Positions 1 to 8,400 are shown, numbered from the stretch's first letter. The stretch is DNA of 19,456 bases from DATIJJ01 sp039936115 (GCA_039936115.1 JBDTIZ010000026.1:1-19456); one strand, 5' to 3'. Numbers and translations: made by a program. The notes: generated by a model not told the origin, from the sequence alone.

Positions 1-111
1 TTTTTTGCTTTTGTAGGGGCGAACCTATGTGTTCGCCCTCTCTATCGAAGAAATAATGTTGCATATTTAGGCCGCAAGGCGAGCACACAGGTTCGCCCCA
101 AAAGCAAAAAA
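1..111. repeat. MITE-like imperfect inverted repeat
   Basis: Bases 1-38 and 77-111 are imperfect reverse complements. The outer ends read TTTTTTGCTTTTG on the left and AAAAGCAAAAAA on the right. The inner parts carry GGGGCGAACCTATGTG and its counterpart CACACAGGTTCGCCCC. Each arm also folds on itself: GGGCGAA pairs with TTCGCCC on the left, GGCGA with TCGCC on the right. The structure is therefore two copies of a small palindrome placed head to head around about 38 bp of AT-rich DNA. It lies downstream of the minus-strand operon ending at 205. No coding sequence is visible. The left border coincides with the window edge, so any target-site duplication cannot be judged. A related palindrome occurs at 12538-12560. 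Confidence 0.7.
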
Positions 112-132
112 GTCTGCAATAACAGCCCGTCG

Positions 133-179
133 TACCGCGGCTTGTCCGCGGTATCCAGTCAACTTGGCATCTGTTTTGA
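133..179. repeat. Palindromic repeat element, CTTGT loop, with 27-bp tail
   Basis: A perfect 8-bp stem (TACCGCGG, 133-140; CCGCGGTA, 146-153) encloses the loop CTTGT (141-145). It is followed by a tail at 153-179 starting ATCCAGTCAACTTGG and ending CTGTTTTGA. The tail recurs in reverse complement at 19107-19133 with 26 of 27 bases identical. The loop is the same as in the hairpins at 5636-5654 and 19390-19408, although the stems differ. It resembles in style the palindromic repeats known from Rickettsia; that comparison is from memory, not from a search. The remaining bases to 204 hold nothing else recognisable. Confidence 0.7.
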
Positions 180-204
180 GTTAGAAAAAAGTGTCTTCGC
201 CCTA

Positions 205-2259
205 CTACGTAACATTCTCAACATGCGTAATATCCCCACCAAAAAACTTTCTCAACGCAGCCAGCATCTGTTTCGCAGGTGAATGTTCCGCAAACGGTGT
301 CGTTAAATCATTCGTCCATTTTCCCGAATTGATATTGACTAAAATCGGCATCATCTCCGTTTTGTTCTGTGGATACAAAGCCAACACCCATTCACCACGA
401 TAATCAGCATATTGTTTGCTAGAAATAATTAACTTCAACATGCTATCTCTCACTACAATTCGGGCTGTCGCTTGATCTATGCGGAAATAATCAATGCCTT
501 CAAACAATACTTTACGTTCTTCTGGGTGCACAGAACGAATCGCTTCAGGTGAAAAATCACTTTCCGTGAAAAAATCTTTTTGGAGTATCGCAATTGCTCT
601 CGAACCAAAAATATTATCTTGCAACGATTTACCACTCATTTTTCCCGTTTGAATTTTTAAGTAATCAAGCAAAGTCGGCTTGATATCCATCACCGACACA
701 ATACCCGGAATCACTTTTTTCTGGGCAGGTTTCAACCCAAACGATCTAAACGCTAAAACCGTATGATATTGCGACAAACCCAATACATCAGTGCCATGCC
801 CACCTGACATATCAACTTTTTCATGTTCTGAACTCGGCGGATAAAAATGTGGAACAATATTTTTGGGATTATTTTTTCCTGGAATAAATAAACGCGCATC
901 CGTTATTCGATCACCAGGAATTTCAACAGCCTCACCGTGATCAGACAGTAGCACAACTATGCTGTGTTCGAGCAAATGATCTTTCTTTAACATTTTCATA
1001 AAATCATAAAATTGCTGATCCGCCCTGATTACCGCAGATTGATAATGATGCAACGAAACTTTTTTCACTGGTAAACTTGCCCAAGCATACGGAAAATGCG
1101 GCAAACAAAAATGGGTAACTAGAAATACTGGTTTGTTTCTTGATTCCGCCAACACGGGACGCAATAAATGTAAAAAGCTATTCGGTTGATAAGTCGCAAT
1201 CACAGCACGATTCGCATAACTATGTGGAAATAAATATTTTCCAATAACTGTATTTACTAATAAATTTGAAAACGGGAAATCATTCACAGTACCTAATAAA
1301 AAATCATTAAAACCGATCGGCGGTATCACCACTTGATCAAATCCGAATTGCTGATCAATATTACTAAAGCGCGTTTCATCCGTCGCAAAAATAGTTTTGT
1401 AACCATTTTGTCGCAACAACGCCGGTAAAGTCGAATTAAAATCTAATTGACTTTGATCGCTCAAATTAGTCCGCACAGAACTCAACTTCGGATAGAGACC
1501 AGTTAAAATACTGACCCACGACGGATAGGTGCGTGCCAATGGCGTCAACGATTCAGCAAATACCGTAGAGTGATTTAAAAAATTATCGATATGCGGTGTA
1601 ATTTTGGCATAACCAAAAAAACCAAGAAAATCTGGCCGCAAAGAATCAACACCAATAATTATAATATTTGGCTTTTCTATTGTTGCTGCATCAGAGGATG
1701 CTGAGTGGCCGATATTCAAAAAACCGATTAAGCCAACCAAACCTAAACTCACAAATAAGCTTATTTTTTTTGAGTAGCGAACAAAACCATACACAGCAAT
1801 TAAAATTGCACAGCATGATACTAAAGAAAATAACAGTGTAAATCCGCCCGAAATATAATGATTAATCGGACCAAATAAGACAGTAGAAAATTTAGAATTA
1901 GGAAAGAAATAATTATTCAGCAGCAAAAGCGTCATCAGGGCAATAAACCACAATACCAGACCCAATCGTTCCGTCGCTTTCCACGAACAGTTAAATACCT
2001 TACCGACTAATCTTGCAACACCCCACACTAACACCGTAAATATAAAATGCACTAGCAATTGAGCAAATATAAAATACCCAATGCCCGGCAAAACATTTAA
2101 CGGAACAGAAAGATGATGAGAAACTAATTTAACATCGCCGAGATACAGTCCACTACATTGAGTTAAAAAACTGATCTCGACCAATATTAAAAAAATTGTT
2201 AAAAAAAGAAGTGATGAAAATAATCCTGTCTTTTTTGAATTAATCTGTTGATTCTGCAT
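205..2259 (-). CDS. Membrane-anchored sulfatase-superfamily phosphotransferase or hydrolase
   Basis: The 684-residue protein has about five hydrophobic segments in residues 12-185, then a large sulfatase/alkaline-phosphatase-fold domain from about residue 197. Visible metal and catalytic motifs are GVDSLRPD (Asp205), RTYPSW with Thr244 where sulfatases carry Cys or Ser, LLSDHGE (Asp440, His441) and GGHGTD (His488). A threonine nucleophile after five membrane spans is the plan of EptA-type phosphoethanolamine transferases and LtaS-type phosphoglycerol transferases. The product probably acts at the periplasmic face on lipid or glycan head groups, but the substrate cannot be read from the sequence. 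The start overlaps the end of fadE by 20 bp, implying translational coupling. AAGG lies a few bases upstream of the ATG. The stop is TAG. A true arylsulfatase is less likely because the CxPxR signature is missing. Confidence 0.75.
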   Translation of the reverse strand: MQNQQINSKKTGLFSSLLFLTIFLILVEISFLTQCSGLYLGDVKLVSHHLSVPLNVLPGIGYFIFAQLLVHFIFTVLVWGVARLVGKVFNCSWKATERLGLVLWFIALMTLLLLNNYFFPNSKFSTVLFGPINHYISGGFTLLFSLVSCCAILIAVYGFVRYSKKISLFVSLGLVGLIGFLNIGHSASSDAATIEKPNIIIIGVDSLRPDFLGFFGYAKITPHIDNFLNHSTVFAESLTPLARTYPSWVSILTGLYPKLSSVRTNLSDQSQLDFNSTLPALLRQNGYKTIFATDETRFSNIDQQFGFDQVVIPPIGFNDFLLGTVNDFPFSNLLVNTVIGKYLFPHSYANRAVIATYQPNSFLHLLRPVLAESRNKPVFLVTHFCLPHFPYAWASLPVKKVSLHHYQSAVIRADQQFYDFMKMLKKDHLLEHSIVVLLSDHGEAVEIPGDRITDARLFIPGKNNPKNIVPHFYPPSSEHEKVDMSGGHGTDVLGLSQYHTVLAFRSFGLKPAQKKVIPGIVSVMDIKPTLLDYLKIQTGKMSGKSLQDNIFGSRAIAILQKDFFTESDFSPEAIRSVHPEERKVLFEGIDYFRIDQATARIVVRDSMLKLIISSKQYADYRGEWVLALYPQNKTEMMPILVNINSGKWTNDLTTPFAEHSPAKQMLAALRKFFGGDITHVENVT

Positions 2260-4702
2260 AAACCTTATTTTTTACCACCCCATGCGTTAATTCTTCTGAA
2301 GCAAAATCATCAACTGCAATTACTTTGTTTCTAGCTTCCTCAGCGTTCAAAATAATATTCAGTTGTTCTTCAGTAATAATATTTTTTTCGAATCCTTCAC
2401 GTGCCATTTCTTCCGATGTACCGCTCTGTAATAATTTTTCACTCACCGCCGCGCGCAAACTTTTTTCAATCGGTTCTGCGGCAATTGTTTTAACTAATGC
2501 ATCTTCTAACTGCGCCGGCATGTTTCCCTCTACCGCTGTAACAAAAGCACCTTCTGTTAAGCGATAACGTGAAGGGGTTGGCTCCAACAGTAATTGAGCT
2601 ACTTTGTGACCGAGTTTATCACTGGGTTTAGAAAAACGTTTGCCGAGTGGGAAAATCAATACTCTCAAAATAGCTGCAATAAAACGATTAGGAAAGTTTT
2701 TCAATATCTCATCAAATTTTTGTTGGATTTGATAAAGACATGTCAAACCCGCCCAACGCACAATCGGTAAATCATCGCCGTTTCTGCCTTGATCGTGGTA
2801 ATGTTTCAACACTGCTGATAATAAATAAAGATAACTTAAAATATCACCTAAGCGTGCAGAAATCGTTTCTTTGCGTTTGAGTGAACCGCCAAGTACAAGC
2901 ATTGAAATATCTGCAATCAATGCAAATGCGGCACAAAAGCGTGTGGCTTGCTGGAAATAGCGTTTGGTTTTTCCTGTCGGTGCAATTGCAATTCGCCCAC
3001 TTGTTAAACCTAGCACAAAACTACGAACTAAATTACTTAACGTAAAATTGGCATGCCCCATTAATGCCGTATCAAATGCTACTAAACTTTCCGCATCATT
3101 TTTATTGTGTGCCGCCTCAAATTCTGCAAATACATAAGGATGACAGCGCATAGCACCTTGACCAAAAATGATTAGACATCTCGTTAAGATATTGGCACCT
3201 TCAACGGTGATTGCAATAGGAATCGATTCATAAGACCGCCCTACATAATTTTTAGGCCCTAAACAAATTCCTTTCCCGCCATGAATATCCATCGCATCAT
3301 TTCCAACAACACGACCCATTTCAGTCACGTGATACTTTGTAATAGCCGATGCGATCGCCGGTTTTTCGCCAGAATCGACTATTGCTGCGGTAAACGAACG
3401 CGTTGCATCCATAATATAAGTATTACCAGCGATGCGTGCTAACACTTCTTCAATACCTTCAAAACGCCCAATCGGAATATTAAATTGACGTCGCACACGG
3501 GCATAAGCACCCGAGGTATAAGCCATCACTTTCGCAGCACCCATACTACTCGCAGGCAAAGAAATCGAACGACCGGCCGCCAAACATTCCATCAACATCC
3601 GCCAGCCCTGCCCTGCCATTTTTGTCCCGCCAATAATCCAATCCACAGGAATAAAAACATCTTTACCGTGTACAGGACCATTTTGAAAAACAGAATTCAC
3701 AGGGAAATGTCTACGCCCAATACTCACACCCGGTGTGTTACGTGGAATGAGTGCACAGGTGATACCTAAATCTTTTTTATCACCAATAAGATGATCAGGA
3801 TCGTATAACTTGAATGCTAGCCCCACAACCGTTGCAACAGGTGCCAATGTGATATAGCGTTTATTGAAATTTAAACGAATACCTAAAACTTTTTTACCAT
3901 CGATTTCGCCCCAGCAAACAATACCTTTGTCACGCATTGCACCCGCATCTGAGCCTGCTTCAGGTCCCGTCAATGCAAAACAAGGAATTTCTTCACCTGA
4001 CGCCAAACGTGGTAAATAATATTTTTTTTGTTCGGCTGTGCCGTAATGAATTAATAATTCAGCAGGCCCTAATGAATTCGGGACTGCAATCGTCGTCGCG
4101 ACGGAAGCACTGACGCCATACACTTTCGTTAAAATTTGTGAATGTGCATACGCTGAAAATGCTTTGCCGCCATATTCTTTGGTAATAATTAAAGAAAAAA
4201 AGCCTTTCTCTTTTAAAAACGTCCATATTTCCGGAGGTAAATCTGCACGATTTTGCGTGATATCCCAATCATTAATCATGCCGCAAAGTTCTTCAACCGG
4301 CCCATTTAAAAATTCTTGTTCGTCATCCGATAACGAAGGCTTAGGCAAATTTAATAAATTATTCCAATGTGGATTACCACGAAACAATTCGCCTTCCCAA
4401 CCGACTGTGCCTGCAGCCAACGCATCTCGTTCCGTGCGTGACATGGTTGGCATAACATTGCGATAAAATTTTAGTATGGGTTTGCTAATGAGTTTGTAAC
4501 GCCAGGATTTAATGCTGAGTGGAAGAATAATAGCTAGAAAGACTAGCCATGCAGCAACTATACACCAAACAGGCGCGTGACTGAGGCGTGACATCAAAGC
4601 TAAAAAGACGATGGAACCTACGATCCAAACGCTCAAATTAGCACGGTTATATGCCAACATACCAAAGACCACAACAAACGCTAACAACCAAATCCATCCC
4701 AT
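2240..4702 (-). CDS. fadE: Acyl-CoA dehydrogenase FadE
   Basis: This flavoenzyme catalyses the first step of fatty-acid beta-oxidation, acyl-CoA to trans-2-enoyl-CoA. The 820-residue length matches the long gammaproteobacterial FadE form (E. coli about 814). Two hydrophobic stretches lie in residues 3-62, then MPTMSRTERDAL (85-96), the dehydrogenase core with CFALTGPEAGSDAGA (241-255), KRYITLAPVATV (281-292), and AITVEGANILTR, where Glu501 is the likely catalytic base. The C-terminal third is the FadE-specific extension (DUF1974 type), including GGSLKRKETISARLGDILS. An AAAGGA ribosome-binding site overlaps the stop codon of the upstream gene, and the intergenic gap is 11 bp. It sits in an operon between a DUF1189-like membrane protein and a sulfatase-fold protein. 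No truncation or frameshift is seen. Confidence 0.97.
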   Translation of the reverse strand: MGWIWLLAFVVVFGMLAYNRANLSVWIVGSIVFLALMSRLSHAPVWCIVAAWLVFLAIILPLSIKSWRYKLISKPILKFYRNVMPTMSRTERDALAAGTVGWEGELFRGNPHWNNLLNLPKPSLSDDEQEFLNGPVEELCGMINDWDITQNRADLPPEIWTFLKEKGFFSLIITKEYGGKAFSAYAHSQILTKVYGVSASVATTIAVPNSLGPAELLIHYGTAEQKKYYLPRLASGEEIPCFALTGPEAGSDAGAMRDKGIVCWGEIDGKKVLGIRLNFNKRYITLAPVATVVGLAFKLYDPDHLIGDKKDLGITCALIPRNTPGVSIGRRHFPVNSVFQNGPVHGKDVFIPVDWIIGGTKMAGQGWRMLMECLAAGRSISLPASSMGAAKVMAYTSGAYARVRRQFNIPIGRFEGIEEVLARIAGNTYIMDATRSFTAAIVDSGEKPAIASAITKYHVTEMGRVVGNDAMDIHGGKGICLGPKNYVGRSYESIPIAITVEGANILTRCLIIFGQGAMRCHPYVFAEFEAAHNKNDAESLVAFDTALMGHANFTLSNLVRSFVLGLTSGRIAIAPTGKTKRYFQQATRFCAAFALIADISMLVLGGSLKRKETISARLGDILSYLYLLSAVLKHYHDQGRNGDDLPIVRWAGLTCLYQIQQKFDEILKNFPNRFIAAILRVLIFPLGKRFSKPSDKLGHKVAQLLLEPTPSRYRLTEGAFVTAVEGNMPAQLEDALVKTIAAEPIEKSLRAAVSEKLLQSGTSEEMAREGFEKNIITEEQLNIILNAEEARNKVIAVDDFASEELTHGVVKNKVYAESTD

Positions 4703-4713
4703 AATTTTTTCCT

Positions 4714-5502
4714 TTAAATTTTATCTAAATTGACTGCAGTATTTTTATTAGCACGAATTGCAAAAATCATATAAGCCATCGATAACACAAAATAAAACAA
4801 TAACTGAAAACGAAATTCTATCGAAAACCATGCCAGAATCGTACCTATAATGATTGTGGGTGTCAGTGCAACAATCGTTAATTTCATCACATCAAAATAA
4901 GGCAGATTAATATTGGAAGCTGCCGCGAAAATTTTACCCATCACTGCATAGAGAAGACTTTCAACCAAACGATACAAAAACGAACCTATCAGGAGAAATG
5001 GTAGTATAAGAATCCAGAGCCAACCACTAAACCGTAAAACAGTCTCTTTGATTTTTATAGTATCAATATTCAAGGTCAAATCAGTTGAGAGTTTTTTGAT
5101 TTTTATTTCATTGTTGTCAACATACGTCAGAGTATCTTTTGTTAACAGCATTCTTGCATGCGCTTGCTCTAGCGTATTGAATTGCCCACTCGTATCGATC
5201 ACAGCGAAAACTTCTTTGGTATCAGGATCAGCTATCAAATAAGGTCGTTTCTCAGGTGTAGTCACAATGCCATTGGAGATAATCATAGAGTGTGGCATTT
5301 GTGACACTACCGCATTTGCAAATGAATTCATATTTAAAGTAATCGCTGGTTGAACGCGAAACATGAGGACAGACCAGCAAATAAAAAGTAATAACAAAAG
5401 ATAAAGCAAAACACCACCGCTCCAATTTCTCTCAACATCTCGATAGAATTCGCGAGAATAAAACGAGAGGTAGAGTGCTTTTAAGCAGCTGAATTGTTTC
5501 AT
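4714..5502 (-). CDS. DUF1189-like integral membrane protein
   Basis: The 262-residue protein begins with a cytoplasmic segment (MKQFSCLKALYLSFYSREFY). It then has a hydrophobic span at about 29-50, a largely polar region at 51-155, and three more spans near 158-186, 206-227 and 231-250. This layout and the N-terminal aromatic motif (SFYSxxFYRDV) match my recollection of the DUF1189 family, whose function is not established. I place the start at 5502 because AAAGGAG lies 6 bases upstream. A longer reading from 5562 has no such site and would run into repeat DNA. It is first in an apparent operon with fadE (11-bp gap) and the sulfatase-fold gene. The polar region between spans 1 and 2 is probably periplasmic and could bind a ligand, but that is a guess. 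Confidence 0.75.
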   Translation of the reverse strand: MKQFSCLKALYLSFYSREFYRDVERNWSGGVLLYLLLLLFICWSVLMFRVQPAITLNMNSFANAVVSQMPHSMIISNGIVTTPEKRPYLIADPDTKEVFAVIDTSGQFNTLEQAHARMLLTKDTLTYVDNNEIKIKKLSTDLTLNIDTIKIKETVLRFSGWLWILILPFLLIGSFLYRLVESLLYAVMGKIFAAASNINLPYFDVMKLTIVALTPTIIIGTILAWFSIEFRFQLLFYFVLSMAYMIFAIRANKNTAVNLDKI

Positions 5503-5533
5503 TTGATTCTCCTTTGGTTGATAGTACGCCGAC

Positions 5534-5654
5534 CTTTCATCTGCCAATTTATCACACTGCACTTTTCATCTGTCACCCTGCACTTTTCATCTGTCACCCG
5601 TACTTTCATCTGTCACCCCGCACTTTCATCTGTCACCCCGCACTTGTTGCGGGG
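5534..5654 (+). repeat. Tandem array (19-21 bp units) ending in a CTTGT-loop hairpin
   Basis: Four units of the form TTTCATCTGTCACCCCGCAC start at 5564, 5585, 5604 and 5624. A more decayed unit lies at about 5534-5563. The last unit continues into a hairpin with stem CCCCGCA (5636-5642), loop CTTGT (5643-5647) and stem TGCGGGG (5648-5654). Only the final unit has its complementary right arm. The core CTGTCACCCCGCACTT is shared with the array at 19202, but the linkers differ (TTCAT here, TATA there). The array lies between the hpt stop and the DUF1189-like gene start, so it falls in the upstream region of that operon. Confidence 0.85.
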
Positions 5655-5697
5655 TCTGGAATCAAAACATAAAAAAGTCATTAAAAAAATTAAATGC

Positions 5698-5757
5698 AGT
5701 GCGGGGCGACAATACCAACAGCTAAAGTGCCGGTGATAGATAAAGCACAGTGACAAA
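5698..5757 (-). repeat. Decayed inverted copies of the tandem unit
   Basis: Read on the minus strand, this stretch gives TGTCACTGTGCTTTATC, then TATCACCGGCACTTTAGC, then TGTCGCCCCGCACT. These are degenerate versions of the unit in the neighbouring plus-strand array. Together with 5534-5654 they form a head-to-head arrangement around about 43 bp of AT-rich DNA. Nothing else is recognisable between 5503 and 5771. Confidence 0.6.
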
Positions 5758-5771
5758 TGCAAAAATCCAAA

Positions 5772-6332
5772 TCACTGGTGCTCATCCGCCACCGCATAAA
5801 TCCCCGGTGCATTTCGCAAATACTCTTCATAATCCAGTCCAAACCCAACCAGATAACGATTTTCCGCATTCACACCCACAAAATCCGGTTCAAACGTAAC
5901 GCCTTCTTCTCTTTTCCGCAGCTTATTCACCATAACCGCCGTATAAACCGCTTTAGCACCAAACTGCCTGCAATAATCAATAATAGCAGCCAACGTTAAT
6001 CCACCATCCATAATATCATCAATAATCAAAATCGTCCGATCCTTTAAGGATTTTCTAGGCTCAACCAACCAATGCAAATCCCCGCCGCGCGTAGTGCCGC
6101 GATAACGTGTGGCATGGATATAATCGACTTCTAAGGGAAAATGCAATCTTGTTAACAAATGTCCCGCCGGTACTAACGCACCCACCATGACACATAATAT
6201 AATAGGATTTTCTTTTTCTAATTTTTCGGTAATTTCACCGGACATTTTATCCAGTGCTTTTTCAATCGCTGCAAGATCAAAAAGACACTCCGCTTTCTCA
6301 AGAACTTGTTGAATTTTATTGGTGATTTTCAT
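5772..6332 (-). CDS. hpt: Hypoxanthine-guanine phosphoribosyltransferase
   Basis: This cytoplasmic enzyme makes IMP or GMP from hypoxanthine or guanine and PRPP (purine salvage). It has 186 residues, normal for a bacterial HPRT. The PRPP-binding motif ILIIDDIMDGGLT is at 101-113, with the acidic pair Asp105-Asp106. VGALVPAGHLLTRL (about 50-63) matches the PP-binding loop region. DYIHATRYRGTTRGG (70-84) fits the flexible loop, and VNK (Lys137) is the likely purine-contacting lysine. The start at 6332 is chosen over one at 6407 because AGGA precedes it at good spacing and the protein then starts at the normal family position. It overlaps the end of nagZ by 17 bp, so the two are probably translated together. 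The exact preference for hypoxanthine or guanine is not readable. Confidence 0.93.
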   Translation of the reverse strand: MKITNKIQQVLEKAECLFDLAAIEKALDKMSGEITEKLEKENPIILCVMVGALVPAGHLLTRLHFPLEVDYIHATRYRGTTRGGDLHWLVEPRKSLKDRTILIIDDIMDGGLTLAAIIDYCRQFGAKAVYTAVMVNKLRKREEGVTFEPDFVGVNAENRYLVGFGLDYEEYLRNAPGIYAVADEHQ

Positions 6333-7359
6333 GAAGCTTCCTATATTGAACAAAAGAATTATAATAATTTTTCCATACATGTGATGCGTGCAGCGCTGAC
6401 AATCCATCAGAAGACTTTCCTTGTAACTGCTGCCACTTCTCTATAGACACTGTATATTCCTGCGATAATTGATCCAATATTTCAATTGCACCTGGACGAT
6501 TATTGCAAATCAAAACCATATCACAACCCGCGCTAAGAGCTGCCGTCGCACGATCAGCATACCCACCTGCTACTCCCGCCCCCGCCATATTAAGATCGTC
6601 ACTGAAGATAACACCTGAAAAATTTAAATCCTGACGCAAGACTTTTTGCAGCCAATGCGGCGAAAAACCGACAGGTCTATCATCAACGTTTGGAAATAGA
6701 ATATGCGCGGGCATAATCGCATTGATACCCGCTTTAATCAGTTGAACAAAAGGTTCTAAATCAGCCGCCTGAATGTCAGCAAACGTACGTGAATCAACAG
6801 GCAGATCCAGATGGGAATCCACATTAACAGAGCCATGCCCTGGGAAATGTTTTCCCGTAGCCGCCATACCCGCTTCATGCATACCTTGCATAAGTGCTGT
6901 AGCTAGCACCGTGACCGTGGCTGAAGTTTCACCAAATGACCTATCGCCTACGACGGTATTCAGCTTTTTATCTAAATCCAAAACGGGGGCAAAACTAAAG
7001 TCTATTCCAGCGGCGAGCAATTCAGCCGCCATCAACCATCCACAACAATGCGCAATAGTTAAACCCTCTTGTGGAGATTCCTGGTACAGTTTCCCTACCT
7101 CTCCCATACTGGGCAAACGGATAAATCCGTCCTTAAAGCGCTGAACTCGACCGCCCTCTTGATCCACAGAGATCAATAACGGTGTTTTGCGAGTCAGGCG
7201 TATGGCACGACAAAGGTCTGTAATTTGTGCCGGTGATTGATAATGCCGCGAAAATAATATAATCCCACCCACTAATGGATGCTGAAGTAACTCACGTTCT
7301 TCTTGGCTAATATCAGGACCAATCAAATCAAGAATAACAGGGCCTATAGTTTGTGACAT
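6316..7359 (-). CDS. nagZ: Beta-N-acetylhexosaminidase NagZ
   Basis: This family 3 glycoside hydrolase removes N-acetylglucosamine from GlcNAc-anhydroMurNAc peptides during cytoplasmic cell-wall recycling. The 347-residue protein has no signal peptide, as expected. Motifs seen are SVDQEGGRVQRF (64-75), the signature KHFPGHG (170-176) followed by Asp181-x-His183, the catalytic dyad of this family, and VIFSDDLNM (250-258), with Asp254 the likely nucleophile. AAGGA stands upstream of the ATG. It heads a two-gene transcript with hpt and is divergent from prmB. In organisms with an inducible AmpC, NagZ products feed AmpR signalling; no ampC or ampR is present here. Confidence 0.95.
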   Translation of the reverse strand: MSQTIGPVILDLIGPDISQEERELLQHPLVGGIILFSRHYQSPAQITDLCRAIRLTRKTPLLISVDQEGGRVQRFKDGFIRLPSMGEVGKLYQESPQEGLTIAHCCGWLMAAELLAAGIDFSFAPVLDLDKKLNTVVGDRSFGETSATVTVLATALMQGMHEAGMAATGKHFPGHGSVNVDSHLDLPVDSRTFADIQAADLEPFVQLIKAGINAIMPAHILFPNVDDRPVGFSPHWLQKVLRQDLNFSGVIFSDDLNMAGAGVAGGYADRATAALSAGCDMVLICNNRPGAIEILDQLSQEYTVSIEKWQQLQGKSSDGLSALHASHVWKNYYNSFVQYRKLHENHQ

Positions 7360-7389
7360 AATTCGAATCCTTTTTCACTATTGCATCGA

Positions 7390-7395
7390 ATTATA
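7390..7395 (-). promoter_or_regulatory. Candidate -10 box for nagZ-hpt
   Basis: The minus strand carries a perfect TATAAT here, 31 bases ahead of the nagZ ATG. No convincing -35 box is found 16-18 bases further upstream (best candidate TCGTTT). The same 105-bp divergent region (7360-7464) must also drive prmB. On that side only a weak TAGAAT at 7428-7433 is seen. Confidence 0.4.
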
Positions 7396-7464
7396 CGGAT
7401 ATTTCGCATGAAAAACGATGTGTTTTGTAGAATAATAGCCATACAGAATAAGGATACAAACATT

Positions 7465-8379
7465 ATGAAAGAAATAACCGAACTTTTAACCATCCGTGAC
7501 TTTTTACGTTGGGCGACTAGCAGTTTTAATGAGGCTGGACTTTGTTATGGGCATGGGACTGATAGCGCCTGGGATGAAGCCGTTGCATTGACACTACATA
7601 GTTTGCATTTGCCGCACGACATTAATCCTAATATTTTGGATGCACGATTGGTTTTAAGTGAACGCGAACTGCTTTACAAAATTATTCAACGCCGAATCCA
7701 TGAACGCATTCCGCTAGCCTATTTGACCAATGAAGCCTGGTTTGGCGGTATAAGCTATTATGTTGATGAACGCGTGCTCGTACCGCGCTCGCCTATTGCT
7801 GAACTTATCGAAAATCAATTTCAACCCTGGATTGAGCCTGACCATGTTCATGCCATTTTAGATTTGTGTACTGGAAGCGGCTGTATTGCAATCGCATGTG
7901 CGAAAGCATTTCCAGGTGCCGAAATTGATGCGAGTGATATTTCTCACGATGCATTGGCTGTCGCTAAAATTAATGTGTTACGTCACAACCTCGAAGATCA
8001 AGTTGGATTGCATGAAGCCAATTTGTTTAACGGCTTGCCGCAAAAAAAATATGATCTAATCGTCAGTAATCCACCGTATGTCGATCAAGAAGACATGTTA
8101 AATTTACCAAAAGAATACCATCACGAACCCAAACTCGGACTCGCCGCAGGAACGGATGGACTTGACTTGGTGATGCAAATTTTACAACAAGCAGCAAATT
8201 ATCTAACTCCGCTGGGTGTGTTGATTGTTGAAGTAGGCAATAGTGAACATGCACTTGCCGAAAAATTTCCAGAAATACCTTTTACTTGGTTGGAATTTCA
8301 ACGTGGCGGTGGTGGTGTTTTTCTTTTGACGTTTGAGCAGTTGAGAGAGCATCAAGATTCGTTTATGACGGTGGCTTAA
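7465..8379 (+). CDS. prmB: 50S ribosomal protein L3 glutamine methyltransferase PrmB
   Basis: This SAM-dependent enzyme methylates the side-chain nitrogen of a glutamine in ribosomal protein L3. The 304-residue protein follows the family closely: WYGHG-like CYGHGTDSAWDEAV (27-40), RIPLAYLTNEAWF (81-93), DERVLVPRSPI (101-111), the SAM loop DLCTGSGC (133-140) and the catalytic NPPY (202-205). The ending EFQRGGGGVFLLT also fits. I choose the start at 7465 because AAGGA lies about 10 bases upstream and the N-terminus aligns with PrmB. A reading from 7381 adds 28 unconserved residues and overlaps promoter DNA. aroC follows after 21 bp, the same gene order as in E. coli. PrmC is less likely because the YGHG and RSPI motifs are typical of PrmB. 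Confidence 0.94.
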   Translation: MKEITELLTIRDFLRWATSSFNEAGLCYGHGTDSAWDEAVALTLHSLHLPHDINPNILDARLVLSERELLYKIIQRRIHERIPLAYLTNEAWFGGISYYVDERVLVPRSPIAELIENQFQPWIEPDHVHAILDLCTGSGCIAIACAKAFPGAEIDASDISHDALAVAKINVLRHNLEDQVGLHEANLFNGLPQKKYDLIVSNPPYVDQEDMLNLPKEYHHEPKLGLAAGTDGLDLVMQILQQAANYLTPLGVLIVEVGNSEHALAEKFPEIPFTWLEFQRGGGGVFLLTFEQLREHQDSFMTVA

Positions 8380-8400
8380 TGAGACTGGGGTATCAATCAA

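Noticed and set aside
3485..3769. 94-codon open frame on the plus strand inside fadE
   Set aside because: It is antisense to a strongly conserved part of fadE, with no ribosome-binding site or recognisable family; other short frames inside genes were dropped for the same reason.
5518..5547. Promoter-like TTGGCA and TACTAT/TATCAA boxes ahead of the DUF1189-like gene
   Set aside because: The predicted transcription start would fall inside the ribosome-binding site, leaving no usable leader.
5636..5654. CTTGT-loop hairpin as an intrinsic terminator (also 19390-19408)
   Set aside because: Neither strand has a T-run directly after the stem, so it does not meet the usual definition.
5494..5736. 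Open frame of 80 codons across the first array
   Set aside because: It runs through repeat DNA and antisense to the start of the DUF1189-like gene, with no start signal.
6333..6407. Upstream start for hpt
   Set aside because: It would add 25 residues encoded within the nagZ coding region and lacks a ribosome-binding site; the start at 6332 has AGGA and fits the family.
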